Made by a program: the position numbers and the translations under genes. Positions 10,661-19,595 of a DNA stretch of 64,000 nucleotides are shown piece by piece. The notes beneath the pieces are model-generated. The model worked only from the letters and a program-made list of their open reading frames with translations, had not been told where the DNA came from and made no database searches. Source of the DNA: Nocardioides sp. 1609 (GTDB taxonomy: Bacteria > Actinomycetota > Actinomycetes > Propionibacteriales > Nocardioidaceae). The stretch spans positions 496,001 through 560,000 of the forward strand of contig NZ_SPUJ01000005.1 of assembly GCF_004522105.1 (NCBI RefSeq), read 5' to 3'. Each line of letters starts with the position of its first letter. Within the stretch, counting starts at the first letter, position 1.

Positions 10661-11414
10661 GCGGCGCCGGAGCGCCGAGGAGCGCACCCGGCGCCGGTTC
10701 GTGCGCCGCCAGTGGGCCCGGCGCTGGCTGACCTGGCGCTACGTCCTGGTGTTCGTGGTCGTGGTCGCGCTCGTCGGCGGCGGGATCTACGCCGTCTACT
10801 TCTCCACCGCGCTGTCGGTGCAGGGCGTCGACGTCGTGGGGGAGGAGACCATCGCGACCGAGGACGTGCTCGCCGCGGCCGACGTCCCCACCGGTGGGCC
10901 GCTCGCGACCGCGGACCTGGTCGCGATCCAGCGCCGGGTCGCCTCGATCGCCGTGGTGCGCAGCGTCGAGGTCACGCGCAAGTGGCCGCACGACGTCCTC
11001 ATCACGATCCAGGAGCGGGAGCCGGTCGCGGTCGTGGAGCGGGGCGCGCTGCTGCGTGCCGTCGACGTCGAGGGCGTGCTGTTCGGCTCCTACAAGCGCG
11101 CACCCGCCGACCTGCCCCGCATCGAGACCGGCGCCGACGCCGACGTGGACCTCGCGGCCGACCCCGACGCGCTGCGCGAGGCGGTCACCGTCGTCGCCGC
11201 CCTGCCCGAGGAGGTCACGGCGCTCCTCGACCACGTCGAGCTGAGCGGCACCGACCAGGTCGACCTGGTGCTGGGGGACGGGCGGCTCGTGCGGTGGGGC
11301 ACCGCGGACGCCTCGGCGGAGAAGGCCGAGATCGTGGTCGCGCTGCTCCAGCAGGAGGGCAGGGTCTACGACGTCAGCGTCCCGGGCCAGCCCACCGTCA
11401 GCGACCGTCCCTGA
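10653..11414 (+). CDS. ftsQ: Cell division protein FtsQ
   Basis: Bitopic divisome scaffold linking early and late division proteins. 253 aa: a strongly basic cytoplasmic start ([14 protein letters not shown]), one transmembrane helix at about residues 31-50, a POTRA domain beginning near [18 protein letters not shown] and a beta domain to the end. The ATG overlaps the murC stop by eight bases, so expression probably depends on reading through murC. No Shine-Dalgarno sequence is evident. Confidence 0.92.
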   Translation: MARRRRSAEERTRRRFVRRQWARRWLTWRYVLVFVVVVALVGGGIYAVYFSTALSVQGVDVVGEETIATEDVLAAADVPTGGPLATADLVAIQRRVASIAVVRSVEVTRKWPHDVLITIQEREPVAVVERGALLRAVDVEGVLFGSYKRAPADLPRIETGADADVDLAADPDALREAVTVVAALPEEVTALLDHVELSGTDQVDLVLGDGRLVRWGTADASAEKAEIVVALLQQEGRVYDVSVPGQPTVSDRP

Positions 11415-11479
11415 CGACACGCGGCGTGTCCTCCCGGGTTCCGGGCGCCGGGTTGCCTACTGTCGTGGTCACGGCGAGG

Positions 11480-11510
11480 TTGACATAACTATAACCCTCA
11501 GGTTGAGGGT
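11480..11510 (+). promoter_or_regulatory. Upstream element of ftsZ: TTGACA box, AT-rich patch and inverted repeat
   Basis: The 166 bp ftsQ-ftsZ gap holds TTGACA (11480-11485), the most AT-rich patch of the neighbourhood (TAACTATAAC) and a 7 bp inverted repeat ACCCTCA-GGT-TGAGGGT (11494-11510). TTGACA reads as a -35, but no good -10 lies 16-18 bp after it, since the repeat occupies that place. Probable ftsZ promoter/operator; exact elements uncertain. Confidence 0.5.
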
Positions 11511-11580
11511 CACAGTTCAGGGACACGCCGACCCAGACCGATCAGTACCCAGAACCCGACCCCAGAGGGGTGAAGCCGTC

Positions 11581-12771
11581 GTGGCTGCAGCACAGAACTA
11601 CCTGGCCATCATCAAGGTCGTCGGCATCGGTGGCGGCGGCGTGAACGCCGTCAACCGGATGATCGAGGTCGGCCTCAAGGGCGTCGAGTTCATCGCGATC
11701 AACACCGACGCCCAGGCGCTGCTCATGAGCGACGCCGACGTGAAGCTCGACATCGGCCGCGAGCTGACCCGCGGCCTCGGCGCCGGCGCCAACCCGGAGG
11801 TCGGCGGCCAGGCGGCCGAGGACCACGCCGAGGAGATCGAGGAGGTCATCAAGGGCGCCGACATGGTCTTCGTGACGGCCGGCGAGGGCGGCGGCACCGG
11901 CACCGGTGGCGCACCCGTCGTGGCCCGGATCGCTCGCTCGCTCGGGGCGCTGACCATCGGTGTCGTCACCCGCCCGTTCGCCTTCGAGGGCCGGCGCCGG
12001 ATGGGTTCGGCCGACGAGGGCATCGCCCAGCTGCGCGAGGAGGTCGACACCCTCATCGTCATCCCGAACGACCGGCTGCTGTCGATCAGCGACCGCAGCG
12101 TCTCGGTGCTCGACGCCTTCAAGCAGGCCGACCAGGTGCTGCTGCAGGGCGTCTCCGGCATCACCGACCTGATCACCACCCCCGGCCTGATCAACCTCGA
12201 CTTCGCCGACGTGAAGTCGGTCATGGCCAACGCCGGCTCGGCCCTGATGGGCATCGGCTCGGCCCGCGGCGAGGACCGCGCGGTCGCCGCCGCCGAGATG
12301 GCGGTCTCCTCGCCGCTGCTCGAGGCCTCGATCGACGGCGCCCACGGCGTCCTGCTCTCGATCGCCGGCGGGTCCGACCTCGGTCTGTTCGAGATCAACA
12401 CCGCCGCCGCGCTGGTCGCCGACGCCGTGCACCCCGAGGCCAACATCATCTTCGGCGCCACGATCGACGACGCCCTCGGCGACGAGGTCCGGGTCACCGT
12501 GATCGCGGCCGGCTTCGACGGCGGCACGCCCAAGCGTCGGGCCGAGGGCTCCACGCTGCGCCAGCAGGCGCCGCCGCAGGTCACCCAGGCCGAGGTGAAG
12601 GCGGCGGTCTCCGCCCGTCAGGAGCCCCGTCCGACGCCGACCGCCGAGCACCCGCGCCAGACGGCGCCGGTGGCCGAGGAGCGGGCCGCGGTGTCGCAGC
12701 AGCCGGCGCGTCCGGCGACCCAGGTCGTCTTCGACGACGACGAGCTCGACATCCCCGACTTCCTGAAGTAG
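11581..12771 (+). CDS. ftsZ: Cell division GTPase FtsZ
   Basis: Bacterial tubulin that forms the Z ring. 396 aa from GTG 11581, placed ten bases after AGAGGGG. The N-terminal GTPase domain has [13 protein letters not shown] and the tubulin signature GGGTGTG at residues 103-109. After the core comes a Gln/Pro/Ala-rich linker (about 320-384) and the acidic C-terminal peptide [12 protein letters not shown], the usual docking peptide, which in actinobacteria binds SepF (encoded four genes on). A longer in-frame start at 11503 would add a non-conserved N-terminus running through the upstream inverted repeat, so I rejected it. Confidence 0.97.
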   Translation: MAAAQNYLAIIKVVGIGGGGVNAVNRMIEVGLKGVEFIAINTDAQALLMSDADVKLDIGRELTRGLGAGANPEVGGQAAEDHAEEIEEVIKGADMVFVTAGEGGGTGTGGAPVVARIARSLGALTIGVVTRPFAFEGRRRMGSADEGIAQLREEVDTLIVIPNDRLLSISDRSVSVLDAFKQADQVLLQGVSGITDLITTPGLINLDFADVKSVMANAGSALMGIGSARGEDRAVAAAEMAVSSPLLEASIDGAHGVLLSIAGGSDLGLFEINTAAALVADAVHPEANIIFGATIDDALGDEVRVTVIAAGFDGGTPKRRAEGSTLRQQAPPQVTQAEVKAAVSARQEPRPTPTAEHPRQTAPVAEERAAVSQQPARPATQVVFDDDELDIPDFLK

Positions 12772-12776
12772 TCGCC

Positions 12777-13508
12777 CTGTACCACCTGCGCACGTCCCTC
12801 GGCCCCGTCGAGCTGGCCTTCACCGACCGGCACGGCGGGGTCAGCGACGTGCCGTTCGACTCCCTCAACCTGGCCTTCCACGAGGACGGCGAGCGCGCGG
12901 CCACCCGCCGCAACCTCGCCCTCCTGCTCGACGACTTCGCCCCCGGGCTGCCGGTGGCCGACCTGAGCCAGGTGCACGGCAACCACGTCGTGGTCGCCGA
13001 CCCGGCGCCCGGCCCCGACGGTCGGGGGCGGCCCTCGGCCGACGGCATCGTGACCGACCGGGCCGACGTCGTCCTGCTCGTACGGGCAGCCGACTGCGTG
13101 CCGGTGCTGCTGGCCGACCCCGACGCCGGCGTGGTCGGCGCCGCCCACGCCGGACGGCCCGGGGTGGCGGCCGGCGTGGTGCCGCGGACCGTCGCCGCGA
13201 TGCGCGAGCTCGGGGCGCGCGAGCTCACCGCCTGGGTCGGTCCGCACGTGTGCGGCGCCTGCTACGAGGTGCCCCCCGCCCTGCAGGACGAGGTCGCCGC
13301 CCTGGTGCCGGAGACCCGCGCCACCACCTCCTGGGGCACCCCCGCGCTCGACATCGGCGCCGGCGTCCGGGCCCAGCTCGCCGCCGCCGGCGTCACCGTG
13401 GTCGACGACGGGGCCGCGTGCACCCGCGAGACGGCCGACCTCTACTCCTACCGCCGTGACGGCGCCGGTTCCGGTCGCCTGGCCGGTGTGATCCGGGTGC
13501 GATCGTGA
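12777..13508 (+). CDS. pgeF: Peptidoglycan editing factor / multicopper-like YfiH family (DUF152)
   Basis: YfiH-family cytoplasmic protein, in E. coli linked to hydrolysis of misincorporated L-Ser from UDP-MurNAc peptides; other members are called purine nucleoside phosphorylase or laccase-domain proteins. The metal-site pattern is visible: QVHGNHVV, RAADCVPVLLAD, AAHAGRPG and GPHVCGACYEV. The conserved N-terminal FTDRHGGVS lies upstream of the first in-frame GTG (12849), so the true start must be earlier. The only plausible initiator after the ftsZ stop is CTG 12777 (LYHLRTSLGPVELAF). Function is certain at family level; the start is inference. Confidence 0.85.
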   Translation: MYHLRTSLGPVELAFTDRHGGVSDVPFDSLNLAFHEDGERAATRRNLALLLDDFAPGLPVADLSQVHGNHVVVADPAPGPDGRGRPSADGIVTDRADVVLLVRAADCVPVLLADPDAGVVGAAHAGRPGVAAGVVPRTVAAMRELGARELTAWVGPHVCGACYEVPPALQDEVAALVPETRATTSWGTPALDIGAGVRAQLAAAGVTVVDDGAACTRETADLYSYRRDGAGSGRLAGVIRVRS

Positions 13509-13518
13509 GGGGCCGGCG

Positions 13519-14244
13519 ATGAGCGAACGACGCGACGAGGTCGCCGGCCGGCTCGCCGAGGTGCGCCGGCGCATCGAGGCCGCCTGTCGCGACGCCGGTC
13601 GCGACCCCGGCGAGGTGACCCTGGTGGCGGTGACCAAGTTCTTCCCGGCCTCCGACGTGCGCATCCTCGCCGACCTCGGCGTCACCGACGTGGGGGAGAA
13701 CCGGCACCAGGAGGCCGAGGCGAAGGTCGCCGAGTGCGCCGACCTGGGCGTCTCCGGCCTCACCTGGCACTTCATCGGTGGCCTGCAGAGCAACAAGGCC
13801 GCCGCGGTGGCCGCCCACGCCGACGTCGTCGAGTCGGTCGACCGCGTCAAGCTGCTCGCCGGTCTGGCCCGCGGCGCGCAGGGACGCGCCGACGCCGACC
13901 GGCGCGGGCCGCTGGACGTCCTCCTCCAGGTCAGCCTCGACCCACCCGGTGCCGCCGGTCGCGCCGGTGCCGAGCCCGCCGACCTCGACGTGCTCGCGAG
14001 CCGGGTCGAGGAGACCGACGGCCTCCGGCTGCGCGGCCTGATGGCCGTCGCGCCGCTGGGGGAGGACCCCGCCACCGCCTTCGAGCGGCTGGCCGGGATC
14101 CGCCGGGAGCTCCTCGCGACGCACCCGGACGCCGTCCTCCTCTCGGCCGGGATGAGCGGCGATCTCGAGGCCGCGATCGGTCACGGCGCGACACACGTGC
14201 GCGTCGGGTCCGCGGTCCTCGGTTCGAGGCCGGCGGTGAAGTAG
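13519..14244 (+). CDS. YggS/PLPBP-family pyridoxal phosphate homeostasis protein
   Basis: PLP-binding TIM-barrel protein thought to buffer pyridoxal phosphate; it has no proven catalytic activity. 241 aa. The PLP-binding lysine is in VAVTKFFP (residue 40), followed by [23 protein letters not shown] and the phosphate-binding [23 protein letters not shown]. The ATG follows GTGAGGGGCC closely. Location between pgeF and sepF is the usual one in actinobacteria, and the gap to pgeF is only ten bases. Confidence 0.93.
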   Translation: MSERRDEVAGRLAEVRRRIEAACRDAGRDPGEVTLVAVTKFFPASDVRILADLGVTDVGENRHQEAEAKVAECADLGVSGLTWHFIGGLQSNKAAAVAAHADVVESVDRVKLLAGLARGAQGRADADRRGPLDVLLQVSLDPPGAAGRAGAEPADLDVLASRVEETDGLRLRGLMAVAPLGEDPATAFERLAGIRRELLATHPDAVLLSAGMSGDLEAAIGHGATHVRVGSAVLGSRPAVK

Positions 14245-14252
14245 TGTCCGAA

Positions 14253-14333
14253 ATGGACCCGATTCCCAGGTCCCCCCAGCCCATGCCCAACCCCCGAGCA
14301 GGACGTCGAGTCGAGATGAGTGGAGTGTCATGA
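14253..14333 (+). CDS. Putative 26-aa leader ORF overlapping sepF start
   Basis: A short ORF ([18 protein letters not shown]...) begins 5 nt after a TAGTGT hexamer (14242-14247) and stops in an ATGA overlap with the sepF ATG. The arrangement would allow a leaderless mini-gene coupled to sepF. The peptide is Pro/Arg-rich and unrecognised. The 5 nt spacing is shorter than at other leaderless starts here, and a 26-codon open frame can arise by chance, so this is tentative. Confidence 0.3.
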   Translation: MDPIPRSPQPMPNPRAGRRVEMSGVS

Positions 14334-14863
14334 GCGGTGCGATGCGCAGGATCGGTGAGTACCTCGGCCTGCTCGAGGACACCGGTCGGTACGACGAGTA
14401 CGACGACCAGCAGGAGACCGAGGTCCACCAGACCGCGGCCCCGACCCGGGCGGAGCGCCGTCAGGACCGGCCCGAGCGTGCCGAGCGCACCGAGGTGCGT
14501 CCGGCCCCCGTCGCCGACCTCGCCGAGCGCCGCCGCGCGGCCCCGGTCGGGCCGACCGCCGTGCCCACGCCGTCGGTCGCCGAGCTCTCCAAGATCATCA
14601 CGCTGCACCCCAGCACCTACAACGAGGCGCGCATCGTCGGCGAGAACTTCCGCGACGGCACCCCGGTGATCATGAACCTCACCGAGATGGACGACAACGA
14701 CGCCAAGCGCCTCGTCGACTTCGCCGCCGGGCTGGTCTTTGCCACTCGTGGCACCATCGAGCGCATCACCAACAAGGTGTTCCTGCTCTCCCCGCCCAAC
14801 GTCTCGGTAGCCGCCGAGGACAAGCAGCGGATCGCCGAGGGCGGCTTCTTCAACCAGAGCTAG
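14330..14863 (+). CDS. sepF: Cell division protein SepF
   Basis: FtsZ membrane tether of actinobacteria and Gram-positives. 177 aa: a short N-terminal amphipathic segment ([14 protein letters not shown]), an acidic then Arg-rich linker to about residue 85, and the compact SepF domain ([58 protein letters not shown]). The ATG follows GAGTGGAGTGTC. It sits between the yggS-like gene and the yggT-like gene, as expected, and should bind the FtsZ C-terminal peptide. Confidence 0.95.
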   Translation: MSGAMRRIGEYLGLLEDTGRYDEYDDQQETEVHQTAAPTRAERRQDRPERAERTEVRPAPVADLAERRRAAPVGPTAVPTPSVAELSKIITLHPSTYNEARIVGENFRDGTPVIMNLTEMDDNDAKRLVDFAAGLVFATRGTIERITNKVFLLSPPNVSVAAEDKQRIAEGGFFNQS

Positions 14864-14870
14864 GGCATCG

Positions 14871-15161
14871 TTGAACGTCTTCGGCCAGATCGTCGTCGCG
14901 CTCCTGTGGGTCTTCGTCGGGTGCATGTGGGTCAGGTTCATCACCGACTGGGTGCAGGTCTTCGCCCGCTCCTGGAGCCCGCGGGGGATCCTCCTCGTCG
15001 TGCTCGAGGCGGTGTACTCCGTGACCGACCCCCCGATCAAGGCGCTGCGCCGGCTCGTCCCGCCGCTGCGGATCGGGAACTTCGCGCTCGACCTCAGCTT
15101 CCTGATCGTCTTCATCGCCGCCTACGTGCTGCTGAACGTCGCCACCCGCGCGCTCCTCTGA
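14871..15161 (+). CDS. YggT-family membrane protein
   Basis: Small membrane protein, 96 aa, with two hydrophobic segments (about residues 5-22 and 71-93) flanking a loop with the family pattern RFITDWVQVF and SVTDPPIKALRRLVPPLRIG. It uses TTG 14871 directly after the sepF stop; no ATG or GTG offers a complete protein. The family sits beside sepF in most actinobacteria and cyanobacteria and is tied to division or membrane organisation. The molecular role is unknown. Confidence 0.85.
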   Translation: MNVFGQIVVALLWVFVGCMWVRFITDWVQVFARSWSPRGILLVVLEAVYSVTDPPIKALRRLVPPLRIGNFALDLSFLIVFIAAYVLLNVATRALL

Positions 15162-15206
15162 CCTGCGCGGGGCCCCGTCGGATCACGTCTGTCCCGTCTC
15201 AAGCGC

Positions 15207-15212
15207 TAAGGT
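15207..15212 (+). promoter_or_regulatory. -10 hexamer TAAGGT upstream of divIVA
   Basis: TAAGGT lies in the 160 bp gap between the yggT-like gene and divIVA. A start near 15219 would leave an untranslated leader of about 100 nt. The -35 region is weak. divIVA may thus be expressed apart from the rest of the cluster. Confidence 0.4.
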
Positions 15213-15321
15213 GCTCCGAGGAGATGCTCCCGCACCTCCAGCACCACGCGAAGCACTGCTCTCAGGGCATCTCCGGGTGCCTCCATCGCAAGCAACAACC
15301 GACGAAGAATTGAGTGAAGTC

Positions 15322-16086
15322 ATGCCTCTGACGCCTGAGGACGTGAGTAACAAGCGGTTCACTCCCGTCCGGCTCCGTGAGGGCTACGACATGGGTGAGG
15401 TCGACCAGTTCCTCGACGAGGTGGAGGCGGAGCTCGCCCGACTCACCAAGGAGAACGACGACCTGCGGACCAAGCTGTCCGCGGCCCAGTCCGGTGCCCC
15501 GGCCCCGCAGACCGCGCCGATCGCCGCGCCGCAGGCCGCCGAGCCCGCGCCCGTCGTGTTCGAGAAGGCTCCCGAGCCCGAGCCCGCCCCCGTGCAGCCG
15601 CCCGCCCCTGCTCCCGTCGCCGCCCCGGTCGAGACGGTCCGCGTCGAGACCGTGCCCCAGGCGTCCAACGCCGCGGCCCGCCTCCTCGAGATCGCCACGC
15701 GCAACGCCGACGAGCTGGTCGAGGAGGCCAAGAACGACGCCGACAAGATCATCGGCGAGGCCCGCACCAAGGCCGAGCGGCTCGAGCACGAGTCGAAGGG
15801 CAAGGCCGACCGGCTCGAGTCCGACGCCCGCACCCGCTCGCAGATGCTCGACTCCGAGACCGCGGAGCGCCGCACGCAGCTGTTCGGCGACCTCGAGAAG
15901 GAGCGCGACAAGCTCAGCGTCGAGGTCGAGAACCTCCGGTCGTTCGAGCGCGAGTACCGCTCGCGTCTCAAGAGCTACTTCACCCAGCAGCTCGAGGCCC
16001 TCGCGGGCAACGAGTCGCAGGTCCCGCAGGACGAGGCCCCCGCGCCGAAGCGTCTGCGCTCGATCCTCGGCGAGGAGGAGGGCTGA
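15322..16086 (+). CDS. divIVA: Polar growth/division scaffold DivIVA (Wag31)
   Basis: Coiled-coil protein that binds negatively curved membrane and directs polar wall synthesis in actinobacteria. 254 aa. The N-terminal lipid-binding domain (MPLTPEDVSNKRFTPVRLREG) and first coiled coil run to about residue 55. A Pro/Ala/Glu-rich linker follows to about 115, then a long charged coiled coil (NADELVEEAKNDADKIIGEA and onward) to about 230. ATG 15322 gives the canonical N-terminus; an in-frame upstream start would add a non-conserved stretch. A strong hairpin terminates the gene. Confidence 0.94.
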   Translation: MPLTPEDVSNKRFTPVRLREGYDMGEVDQFLDEVEAELARLTKENDDLRTKLSAAQSGAPAPQTAPIAAPQAAEPAPVVFEKAPEPEPAPVQPPAPAPVAAPVETVRVETVPQASNAAARLLEIATRNADELVEEAKNDADKIIGEARTKAERLEHESKGKADRLESDARTRSQMLDSETAERRTQLFGDLEKERDKLSVEVENLRSFEREYRSRLKSYFTQQLEALAGNESQVPQDEAPAPKRLRSILGEEEG

Positions 16087-16106
16087 CCCCAGCCCCCACC
16101 GCGCCA

Positions 16107-16141
16107 CGACGGCGGCCACCCCTGCGGGGTGGCCGCCGTCG
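16107..16141 (+). terminator. Terminator hairpin after divIVA
   Basis: A perfect 16 bp GC-rich stem (16107-16122 with 16126-16141) closed by the loop TGC, 21 bases after the divIVA stop. The following bases are not a strong T tract (GCGTTCTC). It marks the end of the dcw cluster. Confidence 0.8.
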
Positions 16142-16171
16142 GCGTTCTCACCGGCGCGGACGTGCGCGTGG

Positions 16172-16200
16172 TTGAGACGTCCAGCCGCACCCGCTAGCGT
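16172..16200 (+). promoter_or_regulatory. SigA-type promoter of the DksA/TraR gene
   Basis: TTGAGA (16172-16177), a 17 bp spacer and TAGCGT (16195-16200) make the best-formed two-box promoter in the window. Transcription would start near 16207, giving a leader of about 44 nt that contains the GGCAGGAAGG ribosome binding site. Confidence 0.65.
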
Positions 16201-16250
16201 CGTGCCGCCCGTGGCACCCCGCAGCGGTCACGGCGGCAGGAAGGCCGGCG

Positions 16251-16751
16251 ATGGTTCGCAGCTCCTCCCGCAGGCTCACGGAACCGTCCGCCGCCGAGGC
16301 CGGGTCGCCACCCGCCCGGAGGGCGCCCGCCGCGAGGGCACGTGCCCGCAGGGCACCCGGCGCCCTGGTCGTCGGCGCCGGCGAGTCCGCGTGGACGAAG
16401 GCCGAGGTCGCGACGGTGCTCGGTGAGCTCCACGAGCAACGCGACCACAGCGCCGAGATCGTGGCGGCGCTGGAGGAGGAGGTCGCAGGCCTGATGCGTG
16501 ACGCCGGCGACGGTGCCGGCCACGACCAGGCCGACGTCGGTGCGTCCAGCTTCGAGCGCGACCACGAGCTCACCGTGGTGAGCCACGAGCGCGACAAGGT
16601 CGACCAGATCGACCGGGCCCTCGCCCGGATCGACGACGGCACCTACGGCGTGTGCGAGTCGTGCGAGGAGCCCATCGGCAAGAATAGATTGATGGCTTTC
16701 CCTCGTGCGACACTCTGCATGACATGCAAGCAGCGCGAGGAACGCCGGTAG
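16251..16751 (+). CDS. DksA/TraR-type C4 zinc finger protein
   Basis: Small transcription-factor-like protein of the DksA/TraR family, which binds RNA polymerase through its secondary channel. 166 aa. A basic Ala/Arg-rich N-terminus (about residues 1-45) precedes a coiled-coil stretch and the C-terminal zinc finger CESCEEPIGKNRLMAFPRAT with the second CMTC pair. Actinobacterial members (such as RbpA-unrelated DksA-like proteins) are poorly characterised. The end of the gene contains the start of lspA. Confidence 0.85.
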   Translation: MVRSSSRRLTEPSAAEAGSPPARRAPAARARARRAPGALVVGAGESAWTKAEVATVLGELHEQRDHSAEIVAALEEEVAGLMRDAGDGAGHDQADVGASSFERDHELTVVSHERDKVDQIDRALARIDDGTYGVCESCEEPIGKNRLMAFPRATLCMTCKQREERR

Positions 16752-17350
16752 GCGACGACGAGACGTCGGCCCCGCGGGCTCCACGACGGCTGCGGTGGGT
16801 CTTCGCCGGGGTCGCGCTGTCGGCGTACGCCGTCGACATCGGCACCAAGGTCCTCGCGGTCGAGAGGCTCGAGGGCCGCCGGGACGTCGAGGTCGTCGGT
16901 GAGGTCCTCCAGCTGCACCTGGTGCGCAACCCGGGCGCCGCGTTCAGCACCGGCACCGGCCTCACGCCGGTCATCAGCGTCGTGGCGATCATCGCGACGA
17001 TCGCCGTCCTGTACTACGCGCGGCGGGTGGGCACCACGACGTGGGCCGTCGCCCTGGGCTTCCTGCTGGCCGGCATCACCGGCAACCTGACCGACCGCCT
17101 GCTGCGGGAGCCGGGTCCGCTGCACGGTCACGTCATCGACTTCCTGCGGCTGCCGAACTGGCCGGTCTTCAACGTGGCCGACATCTGCATCAACGTCGCC
17201 GCCGGCCTCATCATCATCCTGGCCTTCCGAGGCGTCCACCTCGACGGCACCCGCGACAGCGACGAGCCCGACGCCGCGGCCGCCGAACCCGAACCCGACA
17301 CAGACATCGACGACGACGAGACGGTCGCCGCCGAGGAGAGATCCGAGTGA
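16724..17350 (+). CDS. lspA: Prolipoprotein signal peptidase II (LspA)
   Basis: Membrane aspartyl protease that cuts signal peptides from diacylglyceryl-modified prolipoproteins. 208 aa with four transmembrane helices. The catalytic aspartates are in GNLTDRLL and [11 protein letters not shown], and VRNPGAAF is the conserved loop. A C-terminal acidic tail (about 180-208) is non-conserved. The ATG overlaps the preceding gene by 28 bases. The gene is coupled to the pseudouridine synthase by GTGA, a pairing very common in bacteria. Confidence 0.94.
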   Translation: MQAARGTPVGDDETSAPRAPRRLRWVFAGVALSAYAVDIGTKVLAVERLEGRRDVEVVGEVLQLHLVRNPGAAFSTGTGLTPVISVVAIIATIAVLYYARRVGTTTWAVALGFLLAGITGNLTDRLLREPGPLHGHVIDFLRLPNWPVFNVADICINVAAGLIIILAFRGVHLDGTRDSDEPDAAAAEPEPDTDIDDDETVAAEERSE

Positions 17351-18282
17351 GCCAGTCCGACTACCGGAGCCTCCCGGTCCCCGACAGCCTCGCGGGGGAG
17401 CGGGTCGACTCCGCGATGGCCCAGATGTTCGGGCTGTCGCGCACCCGCGCCGCGGACCTGATCGCCCGCAACCTGGTGCAGGTCGACGGCACCGGGACGG
17501 CCAAGAGCGACCGGGTCATGCCGGGCGCGCTGCTGGAGGTGACCATCCCGGTCGAGGTCGACCCGCTCGCCGTCCGGGCCGAGGTCGTCGAGGGCATCGG
17601 GATCATCTACGACGACGACGCGATCGTGGTGATCGACAAGCCCGTCGGCGTCGCCGTGCACCCCTCGCCGGGCTGGTCGGGCCCGACCGTCGTGGGCCAC
17701 CTCGCCGGGGCCGGGTTCCGGATCGCGACGTCCGGTGCCTCGGAGCGCCAGGGCATCGTGCAGCGCCTCGACGTCGGCACGTCCGGCGTGATGGTGATCT
17801 GCAAGTCGGAGTACGCCTACTCGGTGCTGAAGAACGCGTTCCGGCACCGCACCGTCGACAAGACCTACCACGCCGTGGTCCAGGGACACCCGGACCCGCT
17901 CGAGGGCACCATCGACGCCCCCATCGCCCGGCACCCCGGCGCCGACTACAAGTTCGCCGTCCTCGACGGCGGGCGGGCGAGCGTCACGCACTACGCGACC
18001 CTCGAGGCGCACCGGTTCGCGAGCCTGCTCGAGGTGCACCTCGAGACCGGCCGCACCCACCAGATCCGGGTGCACATGGCGGCCCTCAAGCACCCGTGCG
18101 TCGGCGACCTGACCTACGGCGCCGACCCGACGCTCGCGAAGCGGTTCAAGGTGACCCGGCAGTGGCTGCATGCGGTCAAGCTGGGCTTCGAGCACCCGGA
18201 GACGGGGTCCTACGTCGAGTTCGAGTCGCCGTACCCCGACGACCTCGCGGCGTCCCTCGAGACGATCCGTGCCGCCGACTGA
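17347..18282 (+). CDS. rluD: RluD-family 23S rRNA pseudouridine synthase
   Basis: Isomerises specific uridines of 23S rRNA to pseudouridine. 311 aa: an N-terminal S4 RNA-binding domain ([20 protein letters not shown], about residues 15-75), then the catalytic domain with the aspartate in [13 protein letters not shown], plus KTYHAVVQG and the C-terminal [14 protein letters not shown]. The GTG overlaps the lspA stop and has GAGGAGAG just upstream. Exact rRNA target (RluD-like positions) is inferred from family only. Confidence 0.92.
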   Translation: MSQSDYRSLPVPDSLAGERVDSAMAQMFGLSRTRAADLIARNLVQVDGTGTAKSDRVMPGALLEVTIPVEVDPLAVRAEVVEGIGIIYDDDAIVVIDKPVGVAVHPSPGWSGPTVVGHLAGAGFRIATSGASERQGIVQRLDVGTSGVMVICKSEYAYSVLKNAFRHRTVDKTYHAVVQGHPDPLEGTIDAPIARHPGADYKFAVLDGGRASVTHYATLEAHRFASLLEVHLETGRTHQIRVHMAALKHPCVGDLTYGADPTLAKRFKVTRQWLHAVKLGFEHPETGSYVEFESPYPDDLAASLETIRAAD

Positions 18283-18733
18283 GTCGGACCTGCTGATCCG
18301 CCCGGCCGTCCCGGGCGACGCCACCGCGCTGGCCGCGGTCCACCTGGCCTCCCGCGCCGCGGCCCCGATGCCGCCCGGCACCCACCCGCCCGACGAGGTC
18401 CGTGCCTGGCTCGCCGACCGGCTCGCGAGCGACGACGAGGTCTGGGTCGTCGAGGACGCCGGCGACGTCGTCGCCTACCTCCGGATGACCCCGACCTGGC
18501 TCGACGACCTGTACGTCGCCCCCTCCCACGCCGGGCAGGGCCTCGGCTCGATGCTCCTCGACCTCGCCAAGGCGCGCCGCCCCGCGGGGTTCTCGCTGTG
18601 GGTCTTCGAGACCAACACCCCGGCCCGTGCGTTCTACCGCCGCCACGGCCTCGTCGAGCGCGAGCACACCGACGGCAGCGAGAACGAGGAGCGCGCCCCC
18701 GACCTCCGCATGGCCTGGGGACCGACGGGCTGA
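18269..18733 (+). CDS. GNAT-family N-acetyltransferase
   Basis: 154 aa acyl-CoA-dependent acetyltransferase of unknown substrate. The fold is recognisable from [18 protein letters not shown] at the N-terminus, the acetyl-CoA loop [15 protein letters not shown] and the C-terminal [20 protein letters not shown] 18269 gives a start right before the first beta strand and overlaps the pseudouridine synthase gene by 14 bases, so it belongs to the lspA operon. Confidence 0.88.
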   Translation: MPPTESDLLIRPAVPGDATALAAVHLASRAAAPMPPGTHPPDEVRAWLADRLASDDEVWVVEDAGDVVAYLRMTPTWLDDLYVAPSHAGQGLGSMLLDLAKARRPAGFSLWVFETNTPARAFYRRHGLVEREHTDGSENEERAPDLRMAWGPTG

Positions 18734-18763
18734 GCTCGGGACCGGCGGCGGGCCGAGGGCGGG

Positions 18764-19543
18764 TCAGACCTGGCGGACCACCACGTCGAGCTGGGTGCCC
18801 CGCGGGGTCGGGTCGCCGACCTCGACGGCCCAGCCCAGGTCGGTGAGGACGGCGGCGAGCCTCGCCGGGGTGCGGGGGTCGCGGCCGTCCTCGAGGAGGG
18901 CGCGGACGATGCGGCCCTTGGTGGCCTTGTTGAAGTGGCTGACGACCGAGCGGACGCCGTCGACCTCGTGCAGGACGCGGACGGTGGCGACGCGGCGGGC
19001 GAGCTCGGCGGGCGGGCGCCAGAAGGCGGCGTACGTGCCCGAGCGCAGGTCGACGAGCAGACCGGTCCCGACGCCGTCCAGCACGGCCGGGCCGAGCGCG
19101 TCGCGCCACACGGCCGCGACGCCGCCCAGGTGGGGGAGCGAGGCGTCCCCGGAGAGGCGGTACGACGGGATCCGGTCGCCCGGGCGCACCATCCCGAACA
19201 GCGACGAGGTCACCGCCACCCGCGAGGTCGCGCGCCGCCGGGCCGCCGTCGACAGGGTCGCGAAGTCGAGGGCGTCGTAGAGGACGCCGGTGTAGACGGC
19301 GTCGGCGCGGGCGGTCGGGGCGGACGCCAGGGCCGCGTTGAGCTCCACGAGGTCCGGGCGCGAGCGCGGGACGTCGAGCGTCCTGGCCGCGACGTCGGGG
19401 TCGCCGGCGCACAGCTCGACGAGCGCCGCGAGCACCCGCTCCCGGGCCGGCGTCAACGACGGCGCCGACAGCGTCGCGAGGTCGAGCGGCTTGCCCCGGC
19501 GCGGAGCGGCCTTGCCCTCGCTGGGCGGCAGCAGGATCAGCAC
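18764..19543 (-). CDS. yaaA: YaaA-family protein (peroxide stress / DUF328)
   Basis: 259 aa YaaA/DUF328 protein; E. coli YaaA limits iron-driven DNA damage under peroxide stress. It begins with the family signature LILLPPSEGK. Further blocks are YTGVLYDALDF, SSLFGMVRPGDRIPSYRL, WRDALGPAVLDG and VSHFNKATKGRIVRALL. GTG 19543 is chosen because the signature begins right there and a TAGCCT hexamer stands 7 nt upstream. It is divergent from the RNB gene. Confidence 0.92.
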   Translation of the reverse strand: MLILLPPSEGKAAPRRGKPLDLATLSAPSLTPARERVLAALVELCAGDPDVAARTLDVPRSRPDLVELNAALASAPTARADAVYTGVLYDALDFATLSTAARRRATSRVAVTSSLFGMVRPGDRIPSYRLSGDASLPHLGGVAAVWRDALGPAVLDGVGTGLLVDLRSGTYAAFWRPPAELARRVATVRVLHEVDGVRSVVSHFNKATKGRIVRALLEDGRDPRTPARLAAVLTDLGWAVEVGDPTPRGTQLDVVVRQV

Positions 19544-19550
19544 GTCGCCC

Positions 19551-19556
19551 AGGCTA
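19551..19556 (-). promoter_or_regulatory. -10 hexamer TAGCCT of yaaA
   Basis: Reading the minus strand, TAGCCT is followed by seven bases and the GTG start. It pairs with the divergent RNB promoter 27 bp away, so the two upstream regions overlap. Confidence 0.6.
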
Positions 19557-19582
19557 GGACCCACGAACCTGGGAGCAGTGAC

Positions 19583-19588
19583 TAGGGT
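19583..19588 (+). promoter_or_regulatory. -10 hexamer TAGGGT of the RNB exoribonuclease gene
   Basis: TAGGGT, seven bases, then ATG 19596. No purine-rich ribosome binding site lies in those seven bases, so the message should start at or next to the initiator codon. Confidence 0.6.
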
Positions 19589-19595
19589 TCGGACC

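Noticed and set aside
11503..12771. Longer FtsZ starting at 11503
   Set aside because: The extra residues are not FtsZ-like and would be coded by the promoter/inverted repeat; GTG 11581 has a ribosome binding site.
12849..13508. pgeF starting at GTG 12849
   Set aside because: It would remove the conserved FTDRHGGVS segment of the family.
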